Notes under the pieces: model-generated
Databases searched by the model: none
Told to the model about the DNA's origin: nothing
Seen by the model: only the letters and a program-made list of their open reading frames with translations
Origin: Ascaris suum
Taxonomy: Eukaryota > Nematoda > Chromadorea > Rhabditida > Ascarididae
Assembly (NCBI GenBank): GCA_013433145.1
Contig: CM024170.1
Coordinates: 2,623,459-2,687,458, forward strand
Length of the DNA stretch: 64,000 nt
Direction of reading: 5' to 3'
Shown: positions 45,427 to 59,702 of the stretch, piece by piece
How positions within the stretch are numbered: position 1 is the stretch's first letter
Layout of the letters: each line of letters opens with the position of its first letter
Position numbers and translations under genes: made by a program

Positions 45427-48059
45427 CTGCATAGACGTTCAAAATTTCTTCAACGTTATCAATAAAGCAAGAAAAAATTCTGAAGCACAAAAAAAAGGAA
45501 GCGGTGATAATCTGAAGTTGACTTGTTATTCACTCAAAATAAGATTGCTATAATCTATTCTACGCTATCAGTGCAGTTTCCACTTTCTTCGGGCATTCTT
45601 TCGCATGCTCTTCTTTTTTTCAATTAAAGCGACCCCAAAAAAAAAAATCCTAGCCATTTTTTTTTTTGCATTACTAACCATGTAGTATACACAACTATAA
45701 TGGTACAATCATCAGTCTATTTCAGTAATTCCCTATCGCTTTAAGATGACATAGCTTATACGATATTCTTGACCTCATACTTTTTCTTTCTTTCTTTTTT
45801 TTTATATTGCCATGGTAGAAATTTCAAGTAATCAAATTTCAGGTGAATTGCTATAAGAAATAAGTGCTTAGGACAAGCTTGCCTGGAATTTACATGATGT
45901 TACGCATAGTACTTGGGCCCCTTTTTTGAGAATCGGAGTATTCATTAGTGTACAAGTCGATAAGTCGATCTCAAATGCTCTTGTCGCTGCCATCACCACA
46001 ATCATAAGCAACACGATCTTGCACATAACTTTTTTCCCTTCCGATGGTCTAATAACTTAAACTAGTCAATATTCACCAGATAAGCATATTGTTCAATCAA
46101 GCATAAGGGATCGAATCATATGTTTATGGCTCAATAATTAAAGAATTAAGGATATTGCTTGAACTTGATAACGATGATAGAAAAGCATCACTAAATGATG
46201 CAGATTCATCACAGCAAAAGAGAAACGCATTATGGAAATCCCCGCTGCATGAACATGGAACGCGATGAAAAACTTTCAGCGGAGAAAATTGTCGCTTATA
46301 TATCCTTGTCTAAAGCGCATTAAAACAACAATTTTCTTCCATAAAAAATAAAACATCGATTACACATAATTCTCTCCTATCGAAAGTTTTTACAACTTCT
46401 GACTGGTAAAAGTTAACGAGTTGGAAAGATCGATTGCACTGTTATAACAGATTCATATAAAAGCGATGATGAAGTCATATGTTGTTAAATTGGTGATTCT
46501 TGTTAGGCAATACTTTTCACTTACATACAAGGATGATTGATTTCATCGACGTATGTGCACACGAGAAAGATCAAATAGAGTTCTTCGATGACCGTTGCAG
46601 TATACACAATATAGTTTAAAATGTGGTGAATAGAAAAAAAAAAAGAAAATATTGGAATGAAAAATGTAAAAGAAAATTTGTTTGGAGCATGACTATTGAT
46701 GGATTAGCGATTAAAGCAAAAAAAAAAAAACGAGAATGTAGCAAGTTGTCTCGACGAAAGCGTATATATTTTCATGATTTATTCAAATATCGCTTAAAAG
46801 CCGATAAAATTAAATTCTTCAACCGCTATGTTTTTTTCTTTTCCATATAAAATTCATAGTCAAATTCGCTATATAATATTCGCAACTATTATGCCAAAAT
46901 AAAAGTATTGAAAACAACGTTGTTCAAAAAGCATTTAATAAGCCTTAATTCATACGAAATTCCATCGACAATATCTCAAATCGATATATCTCATTATAAG
47001 AGATTACCTGCACTATATATTTTAACAGTAGGCTATAGGAAATGAGGCAATAATGAAACTAATAGCTACGACATATTTTCATCACTAAAAAAACCTATGC
47101 TCAAAACGGGTCTAGCTGCATGCGGTAAGCGATTGCAAAATTAATGGATTGCAAGCAATATTTTTATGGAAATTATAGCAGATTAATTCACAGGAATGAT
47201 ACACATTTTGCAAGCAATGAAATTCACAAAATTTGCAATGGCAACACTGTTCAACACTGTTTTATTCAATCACGGAGGCTTAGTGAACTTGATCCTAGTT
47301 TACACCGAACATTTGGTTCTATCTTCTGATGAGGGAGTCGCGTTGTTGATAACGAATCAAAACGTTGCAACGCTGCATATAAGATTGTTTTTCCTTGTTT
47401 TGGCGTCGATGCTTTTTGCGTTTTGACTCCGAATATAGCGAAATAATTCGATGAGCTGGTATATAAAAAGTAGGCTGATCCAATTTCCGATCAACATCAA
47501 CACGAACAGCCTGTGTTTTTCACCTCTTCTGATCCGAACTTTGCAAGTCTTGACCATACGCTCTGAGTTGAGCCATATCGCATTGTGTGTATACTTACCT
47601 CGACTCTCTTCGCTCCGATATGAATGCAAAGTAATGCAAAAGTCATCTGAGTGATCTACATTTATGTGGAGTGACATTTGTAATAACCAGTACAAAAAAA
47701 AGAATCAATCATGAAGCTTTTTCGAATGAAGCTTTTTCGACTAGCACCAGTCACCAGTCTCCTGGATCATCGTTACAGGAAGTGTGTAAGCATGCATAAT
47801 GGACAAGGATTCGGGAGACATCTTCATTAGGAGTGCAGTTCAACAATATTGCTAATAAATAGATCAGCAAAACGAAGCGAAAAATTTACCGAATTGGCTC
47901 TATCGCTCAGTGTATGGCCTAAATTACAAAAACGATGATGCTTTCTGCATTGAGAAAAATGCCCTCTAAAGCATTTTTGTGATCGGTTTTCTCTCTTCAA
48001 TGTAGATGATAAAATATCTAATTTCGTTACATTTCGATATTTTAGACCAAAAAATTCCT

Positions 48060-48071
48060 CCCCCCCCCCCC
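48060..48071. repeat. Poly-C run (12 C)
   Basis: Twelve C about 400 bp beyond the 3' end of the arrestin gene. Confidence 0.95.
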
Positions 48072-48459
48072 AAAAGTTGTTGGAGAATTTATTTCAAGAG
48101 TTCTCAAAGTGCAGGAAAAGTAGGACTGTTAGGACATGTGTAGGATAAATACATCGGACTATAAAAATTTTCACAGGAAATGGAGTTTATAAGTAAAGAA
48201 ATCATACGAATATGAAGAGTTAGACGTAGAAGTGATCTATTCTATACCTTTCCATTTTTTTGCAAAATCACAGCAAAATCTCTCACCGTGGGTTGCCCTC
48301 TAAGCATCTCACTGTATTTATTTATAACAAATTTATTTATACATTGTTTTCAAATTTATACATTTATATATTGTTGATTGTATTTATTTGCAACAAATGT
48401 GCTGCTTTCGAAGAACAAACAATATCATTTCATTTTCGCACAAAAATTTTAGGCAAAGA

Positions 48460-48465
48460 TTTATT
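48460..48465 (-). terminator. Poly(A) signal of the arrestin gene
   Basis: Minus-strand AATAAA 51 nt after the arrestin stop codon (48516-48518), a typical nematode 3' UTR distance when short. Confidence 0.7.
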
Positions 48466-48515
48466 GACAATACAAAAAAAAAAACGAAAAACGAAAAACA
48501 AAAAACAAAATAAAA

Positions 48516-51500
48516 TCAGTCCGTATAAAAAGGATATTTTGGGGCGAATTTCTTCTCACCGAATTGCACACTTTCTTTATCTTCGGTGATATCAACTTGC
48601 CCGAAGTGAGATTCCCTGAAAATAAGAATTCATTTTGAAGAAATAAATATGCATGTAAAAGAAATCCATAGGCATTTGCAAATTATGCACAGATCCTAAT
48701 TGATATATCGCTGTAACGATTTCCTCTAAAGGGGGTTTTTGCCTCTTCATTTCCGGGCATCGAAATCATCATTTGCGAAGGATAGATAGAAGTAAGGAAG
48801 AAAATTCTGTAGATCTTTTATCCATGAAGTGTGTAATTGAAGCAAAACATCGTTAAAACTTATATAGAGAAAAAATTTTACATATTTGCAATGCGAGTTG
48901 CAATAAAAACCAACCTACATAAATTAATCAAAAATATGAATGTGTCGTTAAACAAATAAAAGAATTCAGTCAAAAAAAACTTTCGACTTTGCCAGAAATT
49001 GAAATACATAGAAATCTAGTAATACAGTTGAACGATGATGATGCCATTATTGAAACGATCTACAAGACTAAAGAGTAATAAAAAATTTCCTCTGCTATAA
49101 ATTTTATGATAGTATCGCACCTGAAAAGGTGGAACGCTATTCAAATATACGCTCCACCTGAAAGTCAACAACATGAATGTTAAAATACGCAGCCGATTAT
49201 TTCGTAAAAATCATTGCAACGAAACAACCCGAAATATAGCACATTGCATTTCAAATGAGACACAAACAAACGGGATGAAAATTTACTAACAACTGCGTTG
49301 TGTAAATACAAAGAAGTGTCGGAAGTTTCTATTATCAGTTATCAGCGACTATGAAAACTGATTCATAACTCAGGTAAGAACCATTAAGGAGCGGCCGAAA
49401 TATTTTGCTGCTATGATATGATAATCGCTATCAGTAGCCCATATAAACGGCCCTATGTTTGCATCATTTCACATTTTGGTTTTTTTAGCAGCTCATGGGC
49501 GCATTTTGAATAAAATTATATTTTTTTAATATTTTCTTGAAGGAAATTATATTTTTTACCGCCTTGAGTACACAGTAAGATGAACATCACTGAAGCGAGA
49601 CGAGCAGCACTGTGATAAGCATCTCAGCAAAAGACCATTCTGTTGCATCTTGCATTCACATTTTCAAGTTCACCTCCTCCTGCTTCTCCGACACAGAGGA
49701 ATGAATAAGGGAACGCAACATTTTCTCAATAATATCTGATTAAATGGAAGCTGTACCTCTGCTTTGCTTCCCGGACATCCCTCATGACTATACAATCCTC
49801 GCTGTCACTCATAAAAAGCGGAACCATAATCCTTTAGTTAGGAAAAAGAAATTGTAAATTAAATCGCTTACTTATAATATGGACTTGGAAGCGTTGGATA
49901 AAGCTCGCTGAGGATAGAGCTAGGCATACGCACCCGTTTTCTTGATGAAATGAGCGCTTCCGTCTCAGGGCTGAGATCGTCCACGTCCGGCTCATTAATG
50001 GTTTGTCCACGTTCGTCCGTTACAGTCACCTAAATCAATTTATTGAATATCCCGATTATTTGCATATAAGTGGATCATCGGATGTAAAAGATAGGTAATT
50101 CACATCTGATATTAAACATACAAGTACCGGGAAAATTGGTCTAAGAATATGAAGCAATGCGAAACAATATTATTTGCGTAAAAAACAGTAAATACAATTA
50201 ATAGCAGAAAGTATACACTTGGGACAAATATTAATTAGTATTTGATTCAAAAAATATTTCAGAAGAATAACATGCAAAAACTACATTGAAATATCAATTA
50301 TCAATTTGATTTGCCAAAAACTATCTTTACTTCCTTTTTATTATGAAGAGGGGGGGGGGGGGGGGGAGGAGGGGCATTTCTGCAGAAATCAACTCCTCCT
50401 CCCAGTTATCAGCCCTTCTAACTTCAATAAACAACTTACGTGCACAACGGATTCGGATTCATTTTCGGGTGTGTCTGTTTGTTTGCTGGTGTGACTGTTC
50501 GATTCTGCACGGCTAAACTTAGCTCTTGCCATCACTTCGGATAGTAACGGTATAGTACCAACATGTATTGGTAACGCTGCGGTAACTGCGTTCTCAGCCT
50601 ATAATGCTCCACGATGAAGTAATTTGGGCAGATGATTGAATCTTTTAGCTTCTTTATATTACCCCTTCATTATAGATTGGTTATGCAAAAAACACCATAA
50701 ACTGATAGGAAATCTTCGATCAGTTCTTACTTTTGGTTTTCGATGTAATACATTTAAGTCAGTCATAACATAACATGATTGACTTGAATAACACAATGCC
50801 TTCTCTTGCATCATATAACGTTGCTACGTTGAACAAGTGCTACGTTCAACTCGAATGACTAATAAGCGGTGTGATCCAGTAGCTGAAATTCCCAATCACT
50901 CAGACTATTTTTTTCCTCGGTTCGATTTACTTGTTGAGCAATTTTCAGTGGTCATGGAGATCCGTTTCGTCGTGAGAATCCACTCATTACGATTATTTGC
51001 CAGAAACCATAAAATATTCCAAGAGTAATGAAATACGGGAGCCGAAGAGCAAAAAACATCTGATTCATAAAGTTAGATGCATATTTAGATACAAATGTTT
51101 TGTCGAAATTTGCCAATATTCTCCACGTTGAGTTATCTGACCATAGAAGTGAAAGAGCAATCGCTATTGCGGCGCCGCAACAGTTTTTGAGTATTTAAGA
51201 TACTACTGGATGAACATGATTCGATTCGATGACCACAAACATATGCAACTGTTGAAAATAACTTTACCATAGCTCCATACTTCGCTCTAGAGAATCCTCT
51301 CTTCATTTGACGTAGGGCAATTCATCATGACGTCCCCAGTCAGTAGATCTTTTCGATCTACTTAATACTGTCAACAGTACTTTTGCTATTTCAGCTATTT
51401 AAACCCGATAAGGAAGTTATATAGAAAGTATTTTCAACTTAGATGCACAGCGACGAGCTAGTATCGATGCAGTAGAAAAATCATGCTAAAGATTATCCGT

Positions 51501-54500
51501 TAACATAGTAATAGTTAATGCGACAATCGATTCTCTTGTAATGAAAAGATTAAGTTTCATGTTGAAAGAATGCAATAAACCTGAAGTTCGAGTGAATATG
51601 TAATTTCGATTATTTTACACTTCGATAACCTCGGTGGCACTGATGGAAGTATAATTTTCTCACGATCCCATTCGAAAACGCTTAATGGTGCAATTTCGCC
51701 TTTCTCTTTCTTCACCACAACTTTATTCGATGTCTTCATATGTTCGCTTCCCGAGAATGTTTTTGCCCTATAATCGTTGAGAATATTTCATTATGTAGAA
51801 TTAATTCTCATTAATTATTTTTACGATAAAAAGCAGAAATAAAATCTATAAAGAGCAATATTTGAATGAATATTCTATTGAGTGAAATGCAAAAGCTCTT
51901 TCATTAGATGAAATCGTGGAGAAAAAATATGTTATCTATCTTCTTGCACTATATAAATCGATTCGATAAAATATTGATATTCTTTTCTAATCTCGTTATA
52001 AAGAACTTTCGTACTTCTATGAAACGTATCCCAATTTTTCAATAGAAGCAAAGAAGGAATATTTGAGAAATATATAAGTGAGCAAAAAATGAAATAGAAC
52101 ATTGATGATCATGGTTTGAGAAAGACGTTTCACTGATCGACAATGATCTAATATGAGAATTTATGGTGAAGAAAAGTTGCTACAATAGTGCTTTAAATTT
52201 AACATGAAACGAAATATCATGGAGCTACACCGTAATAATCGATCAATGATGGAAACATTCAACTAGAATCTAAATTTTTCTTCAAACGCGATTTTTATTT
52301 CAGCTTACTTCAATTTAACTGTTGAATTTCTACGCTTGAATCCGGAAGTTAGGCAGTAAATGATTCCGATACTCATAATTGAACTGATGAACCATCTCAA
52401 CATGTACTTGCAGAATACTCACCTGTAAATGACGTGTTGTTTTAACCTCAAGCATGAGCTTTTGAGAGTCCTTTGACTATCGTTATGAATTTTCCCATTA
52501 ACGCAGATAACCTCGCCAGGTGTAAAGCCGGTCCTATCGAGCGATAATTCGGCTGATATAGATCCCTGTTTTCGACAACAAAATCGAATCGATGAGTTGC
52601 ACTCACAAGCGCTTGCAGGCTCCAAAGACTAAATTAATGGTGCTATATTTTTCTATGAGCAACAGCACACCCATGCAATTAAGGGCTCAAATTAAATTGG
52701 ATTGGAAATAATAGCGTTCCAACGACTCGGCAAAACGTCCTTCTCAATTTCAGAACGGAACCGTACGTACGATGACGAAACAAAACAAAAACCTCACGAG
52801 AAAAAAAGTTGCAGCAATTAGTACAGAATATTGAGACAAAAGATGCAAAATAAAAAGAATGCCTAGATTGAAGTACATAAAATTAGAGAATGAAAAGCGC
52901 TTTATTCGATTGTTCACGAGAAAATGAGAACACTTCAATGATGGAACACTTTATAAGGTTCAAATGACTTCAATGAGCTTTTTACACAACTATCCTCAGG
53001 ACAACTGCAATGTCTAACTATGAAATACATTACAATAATGCATTTTCTTATTCAAGTAAACACTTAACAACGTTCGTAAAAATTTGCTGCTGAAGAGCAA
53101 CAGATATCTTTAATTCAGAGATCAGTGGAGAGTTATGATTCAAGAGCTACCAAAAACTTGAAAATGGGAGCAAAAACGAGAATTTTTTCTTCAACAAATT
53201 GGCATTCTCAAAATGCAAATTGATCAATTTCATAGCGAAGTTTACGTGCATGGTAATCAGAAAATTATCCGACATTCATATTCACATATTCCCGAGGAAG
53301 AAAAAAGGAAACCATAGCAATAAAATGTTCCTAAAAATACCTTAGAATCCTCGTTAATGTCTTCAATGCCGACAACCGTGAAAGCTCGTTTGCTAACTAT
53401 ATCGAAGTCCCATGGTCTCTCGCAAATTGCTCTACATGTATAGCGAACATATCCGAATTCACCCTCGAAAGATGACGGCAATGTCTTAGGAAGTGTATAA
53501 GAGAAGGGAACTTCATGATGACCTTCCGGAAGGATTCGCTCCTAAAAGTCGTTATCAAAGCGACGACGCAAATATCTCGGAATAAGAGGATCGAAATAAG
53601 ACGGAACGAAAGTTCATTTTTTAAAAATGCACTCCGCAATTAGACGCAATCTTGAAGAAAAAGGACGACGGCGCAACGTCTTGGTAAGAGATGAAGGAAA
53701 TTGTATAAATAGCAAAGAAGAGGCATTTTTCAGGATTCTTCGGCAGTTTTGTCATCCAGTGATTGAGTCGAGGCTATTGGGTATTGCATATTTCATTTCT
53801 GCACAAATCATACCTCTTTTCCATCCTCGAATGTGATAAATTTATGCGTGTAGCACGTGTTGAACTGCTCACAAAAATATGGCTCTGCTTGACTCCAGTG
53901 CTTTCGTGACTTCCCTGCAGTACGTACAAGTATGAAGGATTATGAATTAAGATGAAGAGAAGAAATCAAAAAACAGAGGTGAAATTTTTGTATTACAAGT
54001 GCACATTAGAGGGTGATGCCCTTGTAATAGTAGTTTTTCGTCTCTAACACTGTAATGGCCAGCTCCATGAAAATAAGGCAACTCTGTCCGGTGAGGCGGA
54101 GAATTTAGACACTAGGTCTGACTCTAGTTCGGCAAAAAATATATATAATTTGAGATCCTGCTAAATATAGCTTCGAAAAAAACAGTGGATTCTATGCCCT
54201 GACTTCTTCGAAAGGTCAGGATTACATAATTTAGGGTCCTACGGCTGCTCTGGAGTAAACTGCTCCTCGACTCCGGGGTCAGCCCCTTCTAAATTTCGGT
54301 TTATGTGGCCGTACTGCAGCGACTCCTGCTGTTTATTCTCCGAAAACAGCACCAAAGAAACTGTAAGCATCGGTCCCTCCATATCTTCCGATGCCATTTG
54401 CAAGCCAAAAGGCCGGATTAAACCGCATACACCCTTCTCTATTAAGCGATGCTGCAGCTAGCAACCATCTCTGGCGATGATGAAATGTTCGCAGTCCTCA

Positions 54501-57500
54501 TTCGAAGGTTGTGTAAAGCTGCGGTGATACTCTCAGATTCTCCTTTTCCATGGACGAAATCATGAACGATCGTGGCTCAATTTCTTATCAATTTTTTTTC
54601 CACAACGATGAAAAATGCGGAACCAGGATCGAAGAGCAGTTATTGCAGAATAGATGGGCGAAAAGGCGAAGTATGAAGAAAAAAGTGGTTAGGAAAGAAG
54701 AAATATTTGTCGCAACAGAACTATACAACGTCATAAAATTTTCCTACTAGAACGAATGGTATTATTTCAAAATTAAATGGGGGAATTCAGGTTGAAAGTA
54801 AACGCAACTAAAGAAAACTGCTGAAGAAGAAGTGACAAAATACTTCAAATGAAGAACGAGACTACCTCCTTAAGGTTTATATTATTTTAGTTTCGGAGAT
54901 ATCCGAGTTTCATTTCCCGACAGTTAACTTTTTCCTCTCATCAACGAAATAGTATCCTTCCTCCAAAGAAATTATGCTACGGATTTCGACGTTAGGGTTT
55001 ATTTTGTGTGCATTTATAAACTAATACATACAAGATGCATCATTTTAATGCTTTATTCATGCATACTTACATGTGTTTATCTTCTCCGTAATTATACATA
55101 AATAAACTTCATAGTCGTTAAGGACAACTTCCGAAAAAATCTGTTGTGCAAAATATACACTATAGAATTTCTCCTAAACGAAAATACATTCTCATCCATC
55201 AACTTCGACTTCGAATAGTATTGCAGACCCCTAATGATGTCCCCTAATTTGCATGCATTTTCAATCGCTCGTGAGCTCATTTCATATCGATCACTTCGTA
55301 ATACCCTTACGAGCGATTCTCAAGAGTTGAAAAAGTATTGGTGGATGTTGTTAGAAGCATTTCATTACTTGTTGCTGACTTCTAAAACTTCCTAATGTGA
55401 GCAGCAGAAATCAAAAGAGCTTATGGTACCATGTGATTGACGGAGGAATTTTAATGTGTCCTGATCAATATCATATGAAAATAAATGAACAAATGAACTC
55501 TTAATTGAGTCTCCTGAATACTAAGTCTAAACTCGTGAATACCAACGAGATCATTAGAAAACGACGAAGATTGATCACCAGCAGCATGTTGAGCAGCTAT
55601 TCCCCGCTTGCTGCTTTTTTTTTACTGGTGTTAGGCAAAAGTACAAGAACACTTTGTGCAGATGATATCCTCTAATTGAATTTAGGATGTTTCTCAAATA
55701 GTCGAATCGATGTTAAGGATATTAAGATAGTCGAACTGAAGGAAGAGCCTGATGCTCTTGCCATGCAAAAATAGCTGTTGCATTTTTCATGAATTGGACG
55801 AATGATGCATGAAGTCAACTCAAAAATGCAAATTCTTAGACGGTTGCGGCTTTAAGAGTCAAGATATTCGACTATAAGAGAACAAATATTACCCGAGTGT
55901 TTTGTCCAGTAGGTCCTAGCACGTCCCATCAATTCTAAAAGTATTTCGTTGACCTTCTTCGGCTCACTGTTTTCGATTATCACCTGTAAGAATCCGCTAA
56001 AAATAATAACGATCATAAGCGATTGTACGAAATGAATAATCTTCTCTTTGAGAGCATCTTGAAAAAAAAAATTTCTGCTTCGAACTTATGAAGTTTGTAA
56101 AAATGACTGAAAAATATAAATGTTATATGAGAGGAAAAAAATTTGGGAGATTTGCTCCAATCTATAAAATGATTATTATGTGGACGAAATTTTGCACTAA
56201 TATCATACGAAATGCGATTTCCTCTTCCTTTCGTTTCCTCTTCTACCCTTTCCCAATAGGAAGAATTTTATATGATAGAAAATTCTACCCGCATTTTTAT
56301 CATAGATTAATGAGCGGATGAAAATGATTTTTCAACGCATAAGCTAATAATTCTAGAATCCGTCTAATTAAGCCATTTAGGCATTTGTTTGCCATAGCAT
56401 CATTCAATTTTCGAGTAGATTTTACTTGTAATACCACATATGCAACCAACGTTTCTATAAATGATGCATCATATTACATCGAATGATCCTTTATCCATTC
56501 CTAGGATAAAACTTGTGTGAAAAAAAAGGTTACCCCCTTAATAAAATAAAAAACTATACTCCTCAAATAAATTCTTCGTTAAAATTTCCTAAGAAAGATG
56601 ATCTATGGTGACGAAAGAGTATAGAATATTTATGGCTACCTATAGCTCATATATTTGAAGGAGTAAAGTAAACTTTTTTCGAATTTCAATGTTGCCAATT
56701 TAATGAGTATATGCAAATACATTTCTGAGATTGAGTAAATGAAAGAAAAAGAAAGCGCAAAACGACAAAATCTATATGTACTCTTGATACTTTCATATTA
56801 ATAAAAATATTATTAATCATTTTTATATATATTCGGGCGTTTATGCTTTCATGTTTATATTAGAATGAGAAGCAACCAACAGAACTTAGTTTTCGGATGG
56901 CATTATGCCATCTTCTTGTAGTTCACTTTCGATCGAGGAGGAAAAACGGAAATCGTTGAATAATTCAATGCTTGAGATGATTTGCTCAATGAAATTTGCA
57001 CTGCTACACAGCCTGCATTTTTCCGCTTTACCCTTCAGAGAGCTTTATTCACATCTCGTGACATTTGCATGCTAGAGCGTCTAGCAGATTTTTTTTTTTT
57101 GTGGAGAAGATGACAGCTGTTTCCCGAATATGACACATGTCAGGTAAAGGTACCCTCATAAAAGGGGGAAATCCGCTGAATATGAAAGAAATCGCGTATC
57201 CGAATGCGATTCACTCTGAGTTCTATATTCGTCTTTGTCGCGTTTTTTCTCTTGTCAAAAACTTTTTTTTTTTTTCATTTTTCAATCATATCTCATGGTT
57301 TTTCAAAAATATTTGAACGATTTCGTCGAATAGAGAGCAAAGGAATGAAATATATAAGTATGTGAAATTAATCCTCTATTGCCTTATAAAATCAGCATCC
57401 CTTTTTCGAGAATAAACGTTTGAGAAAAGCGCATATTTGATAAATAATTTTATACGGACATAGTATCGGCTAATTTTTTATGCACTCTAAGGATCTGCTG

Positions 57501-58159
57501 AATTTGCTTGCGCTTTTGCTATGATCAAAGATGTGAATTTTGAGGAAATTTACCGATTAACGAGACAACAAATGAATACAATCAGGAGACAGGTGGATGG
57601 AAACGCAAGAAACGCGCAACAGAGCTCTTCGACAATACGAATGTTTCGCATGTTTAGCCTAAGAAATTTTCATTAAAAATTACTGGAATATGTTCGCCCC
57701 TACTTGAATAGTGGAGGCATTCTTGGCCACAAAGTTCGATCTGAAATTTCGAGACCCCGAAATTGGTAGACCAGTGGTCAGATGAAACCGAATGTGGTTC
57801 AAATCTACTCGAAAATCAGATAACTCCAAGGTTTTCAACGACAACCAAAATTAGATAGCGAAAAAAAAAAACTGAGCCTCGACTTCAGAGGAGATACCCC
57901 TGAACGAGATTGGAATGCCTACGAGAGTAGTTTGCGGTAGCGTAAACTTGTCTATCCTTATATTCGAAGCCTTCGAAAATCAGGAGCCGGTCTTATTACA
58001 TTTGCATCCGAGCAAATATTTTCAGAGGCAGCATTATTCCTACAAGCGCGCTAAAAATGCAAATTTCACAACAAAAAAAAACTCTTTTGAATAAGACGGC
58101 TCTTCTCGAAAGTTAAAAAATATGACGATATTTTTACTTACTTCAACTGAAATATGCAT
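48516..58159 (-). CDS. Arrestin-domain containing protein (alpha-arrestin family)
   Basis: Ten minus-strand exons: 58142-58159, 57684-57740, 55893-55983, 55161-55243, 53341-53541, 52423-52628, 51581-51767, 50440-50598, 49872-50029, 48516-48615 (1,260 nt, 419 residues), all GT-AG and in phase. Arrestin N fold, about residues 1-150: VIIENSEPKKV, LMGRARTYWTKHSG, LPSSFEGEFGYVRY, ERPWDFD. Arrestin C fold, about 155-310: ISAELSLDRTGFTPGE, KKEKGEIAP, PPRLSKCKIIEITYSLELQ. The tail has LYPTLPSPYYKESHFG and APKYPFYTD, as in nematode arrd proteins; PSPYY is a weak form of the PPxY motif by which alpha-arrestins recruit NEDD4-type ubiquitin ligases. Family role: cytosolic adaptor for ubiquitination and endocytosis of membrane proteins. 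The 18-nt first coding exon (MHISVE) and exon 2 are the least certain; exon 1 is preceded in frame by TAA, fitting a true start. I cannot name the orthologue. Confidence 0.85.
50350..50366. repeat. Poly-G run (17 G)
   Basis: Seventeen G inside an arrestin intron, just below exon 8. Confidence 0.95.
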
Positions 58160-59702
58160 TTAAAGAAGAGGATAACTCTATTCGAAACAGCGAAAACTTT
58201 TTTCAGATTCAGCTCTTTAATGTACTCCATACAGATAGGAGCTTCAAAATTTCGTTGGATCGCAATCTTGCATAGACGATTGTTTGTCGAAGTCAACCGA
58301 AAATATATGAGTTGTGTTTATATTTAAGGCATTAAGCTTTCTAAGTTTATCTTACTGCATAATTACCAGCATATGCATTTTTCTATATTATAGTAAAATC
58401 TACTAAATAAGAATGAAGCGTTATTGCGAAGTTCTCGTGAGATATTAGCAGAAATACGCATATTCACTCGTATTTTTTTGTAAATAAAAACCATCGACTT
58501 GAATAGAGCAATTCATCAAGGCTTCAAAGATTTTCTGTTGAACTCGAGTGGACAATCGAATTTGAGCTTCTCACTTTGACAATCATCTTTTCACAGATGC
58601 TCGGCAAATGATCAATCAAATTTATCAACAAAAGTTCATAATCATTGAGCATTCGTTCGCCGGATGGACGAATCGATGCGGTAAAACTACAACGCTCCGG
58701 TTGGTTATATAGGAGAAAGTTTCATGATATTTTTTTATTAAAACAAAAGAAATATATATGATTATATTAGTGTATATTCTGAATAAATAAATACTGAAAT
58801 AATTTCAAACGCGTTTGGAAAAGAGAAAAAATTGACTCATCGATTTTCGCGTTTGCCTACTTCACGAATATAAATTTCGAGTTTAATCTATTGCATAAAA
58901 CTATTTATAAAGTCAAAATTTCCAACATCATTCAATTATTAATAGACGGCTATCTTTCTGAAATTCCCACATTCACTTCATGCATCTATCATTTCCCTTC
59001 GAAGAAAGAATTGATTTGGAGAACTGAAATAGATCGAGAAGATGGGATACTTCTTTGGCAATTAAAGGATGCGAAAATTTAGCAAAGAATGAGGCATCTC
59101 ATTTCAACTCTTCTAGAGAAGCACAATTTTTCGCGGAAATACCTTTAAAAAAGTCATATCTTCCCGTACTTCTGTGGGACAGAAAAAGTTGCAAAAGCTT
59201 GAGGTAAAACGTTCGGCAAAATCGAAAATAGCACCCAAAACGCCAAAAAGTTGACTGACAAGAGGCAATTAGTTAAACGAATATATGACAGGTAATCTTG
59301 ATACGAGCAAATATTAATAGATATTAAGTCGGAGAACGACTAAAAATCGCCGGAAATTATAGTCCACAAATGTAGGTTAAGTGCGATTGCATCAAAGAAA
59401 AAGATTTAGATGCAGAAGCGTGAGGCATCAGAAGCATCAAACACAAGCGCTGTAACCATTGCTTAGCTTAGGTGATATGCGACCTTTATTATTACTTCTG
59501 ATATACTCTCGATTCATTGGCTCATCCTAGAAGATAATTACTGATCTACGAAGAGTTGTTAAGTGAGAAAATACGATTTTGTCAATTTGATCGGAATCTT
59601 GGTGAGACAGAATTCTGGGGAGAATTTCAATTTCATTTAGCGGCTTTTAGAAAATTTCATTGAGATCTACGATGTTTACGTTGCTACTAATTTTGAACTC
59701 CT

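Larger units (their letters stand above)
41011..48459. other. Intergenic region between the three-domain TIL gene and the arrestin gene
   Basis: No complete gene is seen. Contents: upstream sequence shared with TIL copy 4 (41345-41700), a locally GC-richer block (42930-43110), a possible transposase remnant (43290-43640), a cysteine-rich frame (44603-44846), a single exon resembling fatty acyl-CoA reductase (45324-45426), and a minus-strand frame at 47357-47695 with one hydrophobic stretch. 45430-47350 is AT-rich with nothing recognisable. Confidence 0.5.

Noticed and set aside
47357..47695. Seven-transmembrane receptor fragment on the minus strand
   Set aside because: Only one hydrophobic stretch is present, with no family motif and no adjoining exons.
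49725..49816. Alternative last exon of the arrestin gene
   Set aside because: It is phase-compatible but lacks the conserved worm-arrestin ending, which 48516-48615 supplies together with a poly(A) signal.
54900..54990. Candidate arrestin exon (EEGYYFVDERKKLTVGK)
   Set aside because: Its phase cannot follow exon 3, while 55161-55243 fits both phase and the arrestin pattern (YYSKSKLMDEN).
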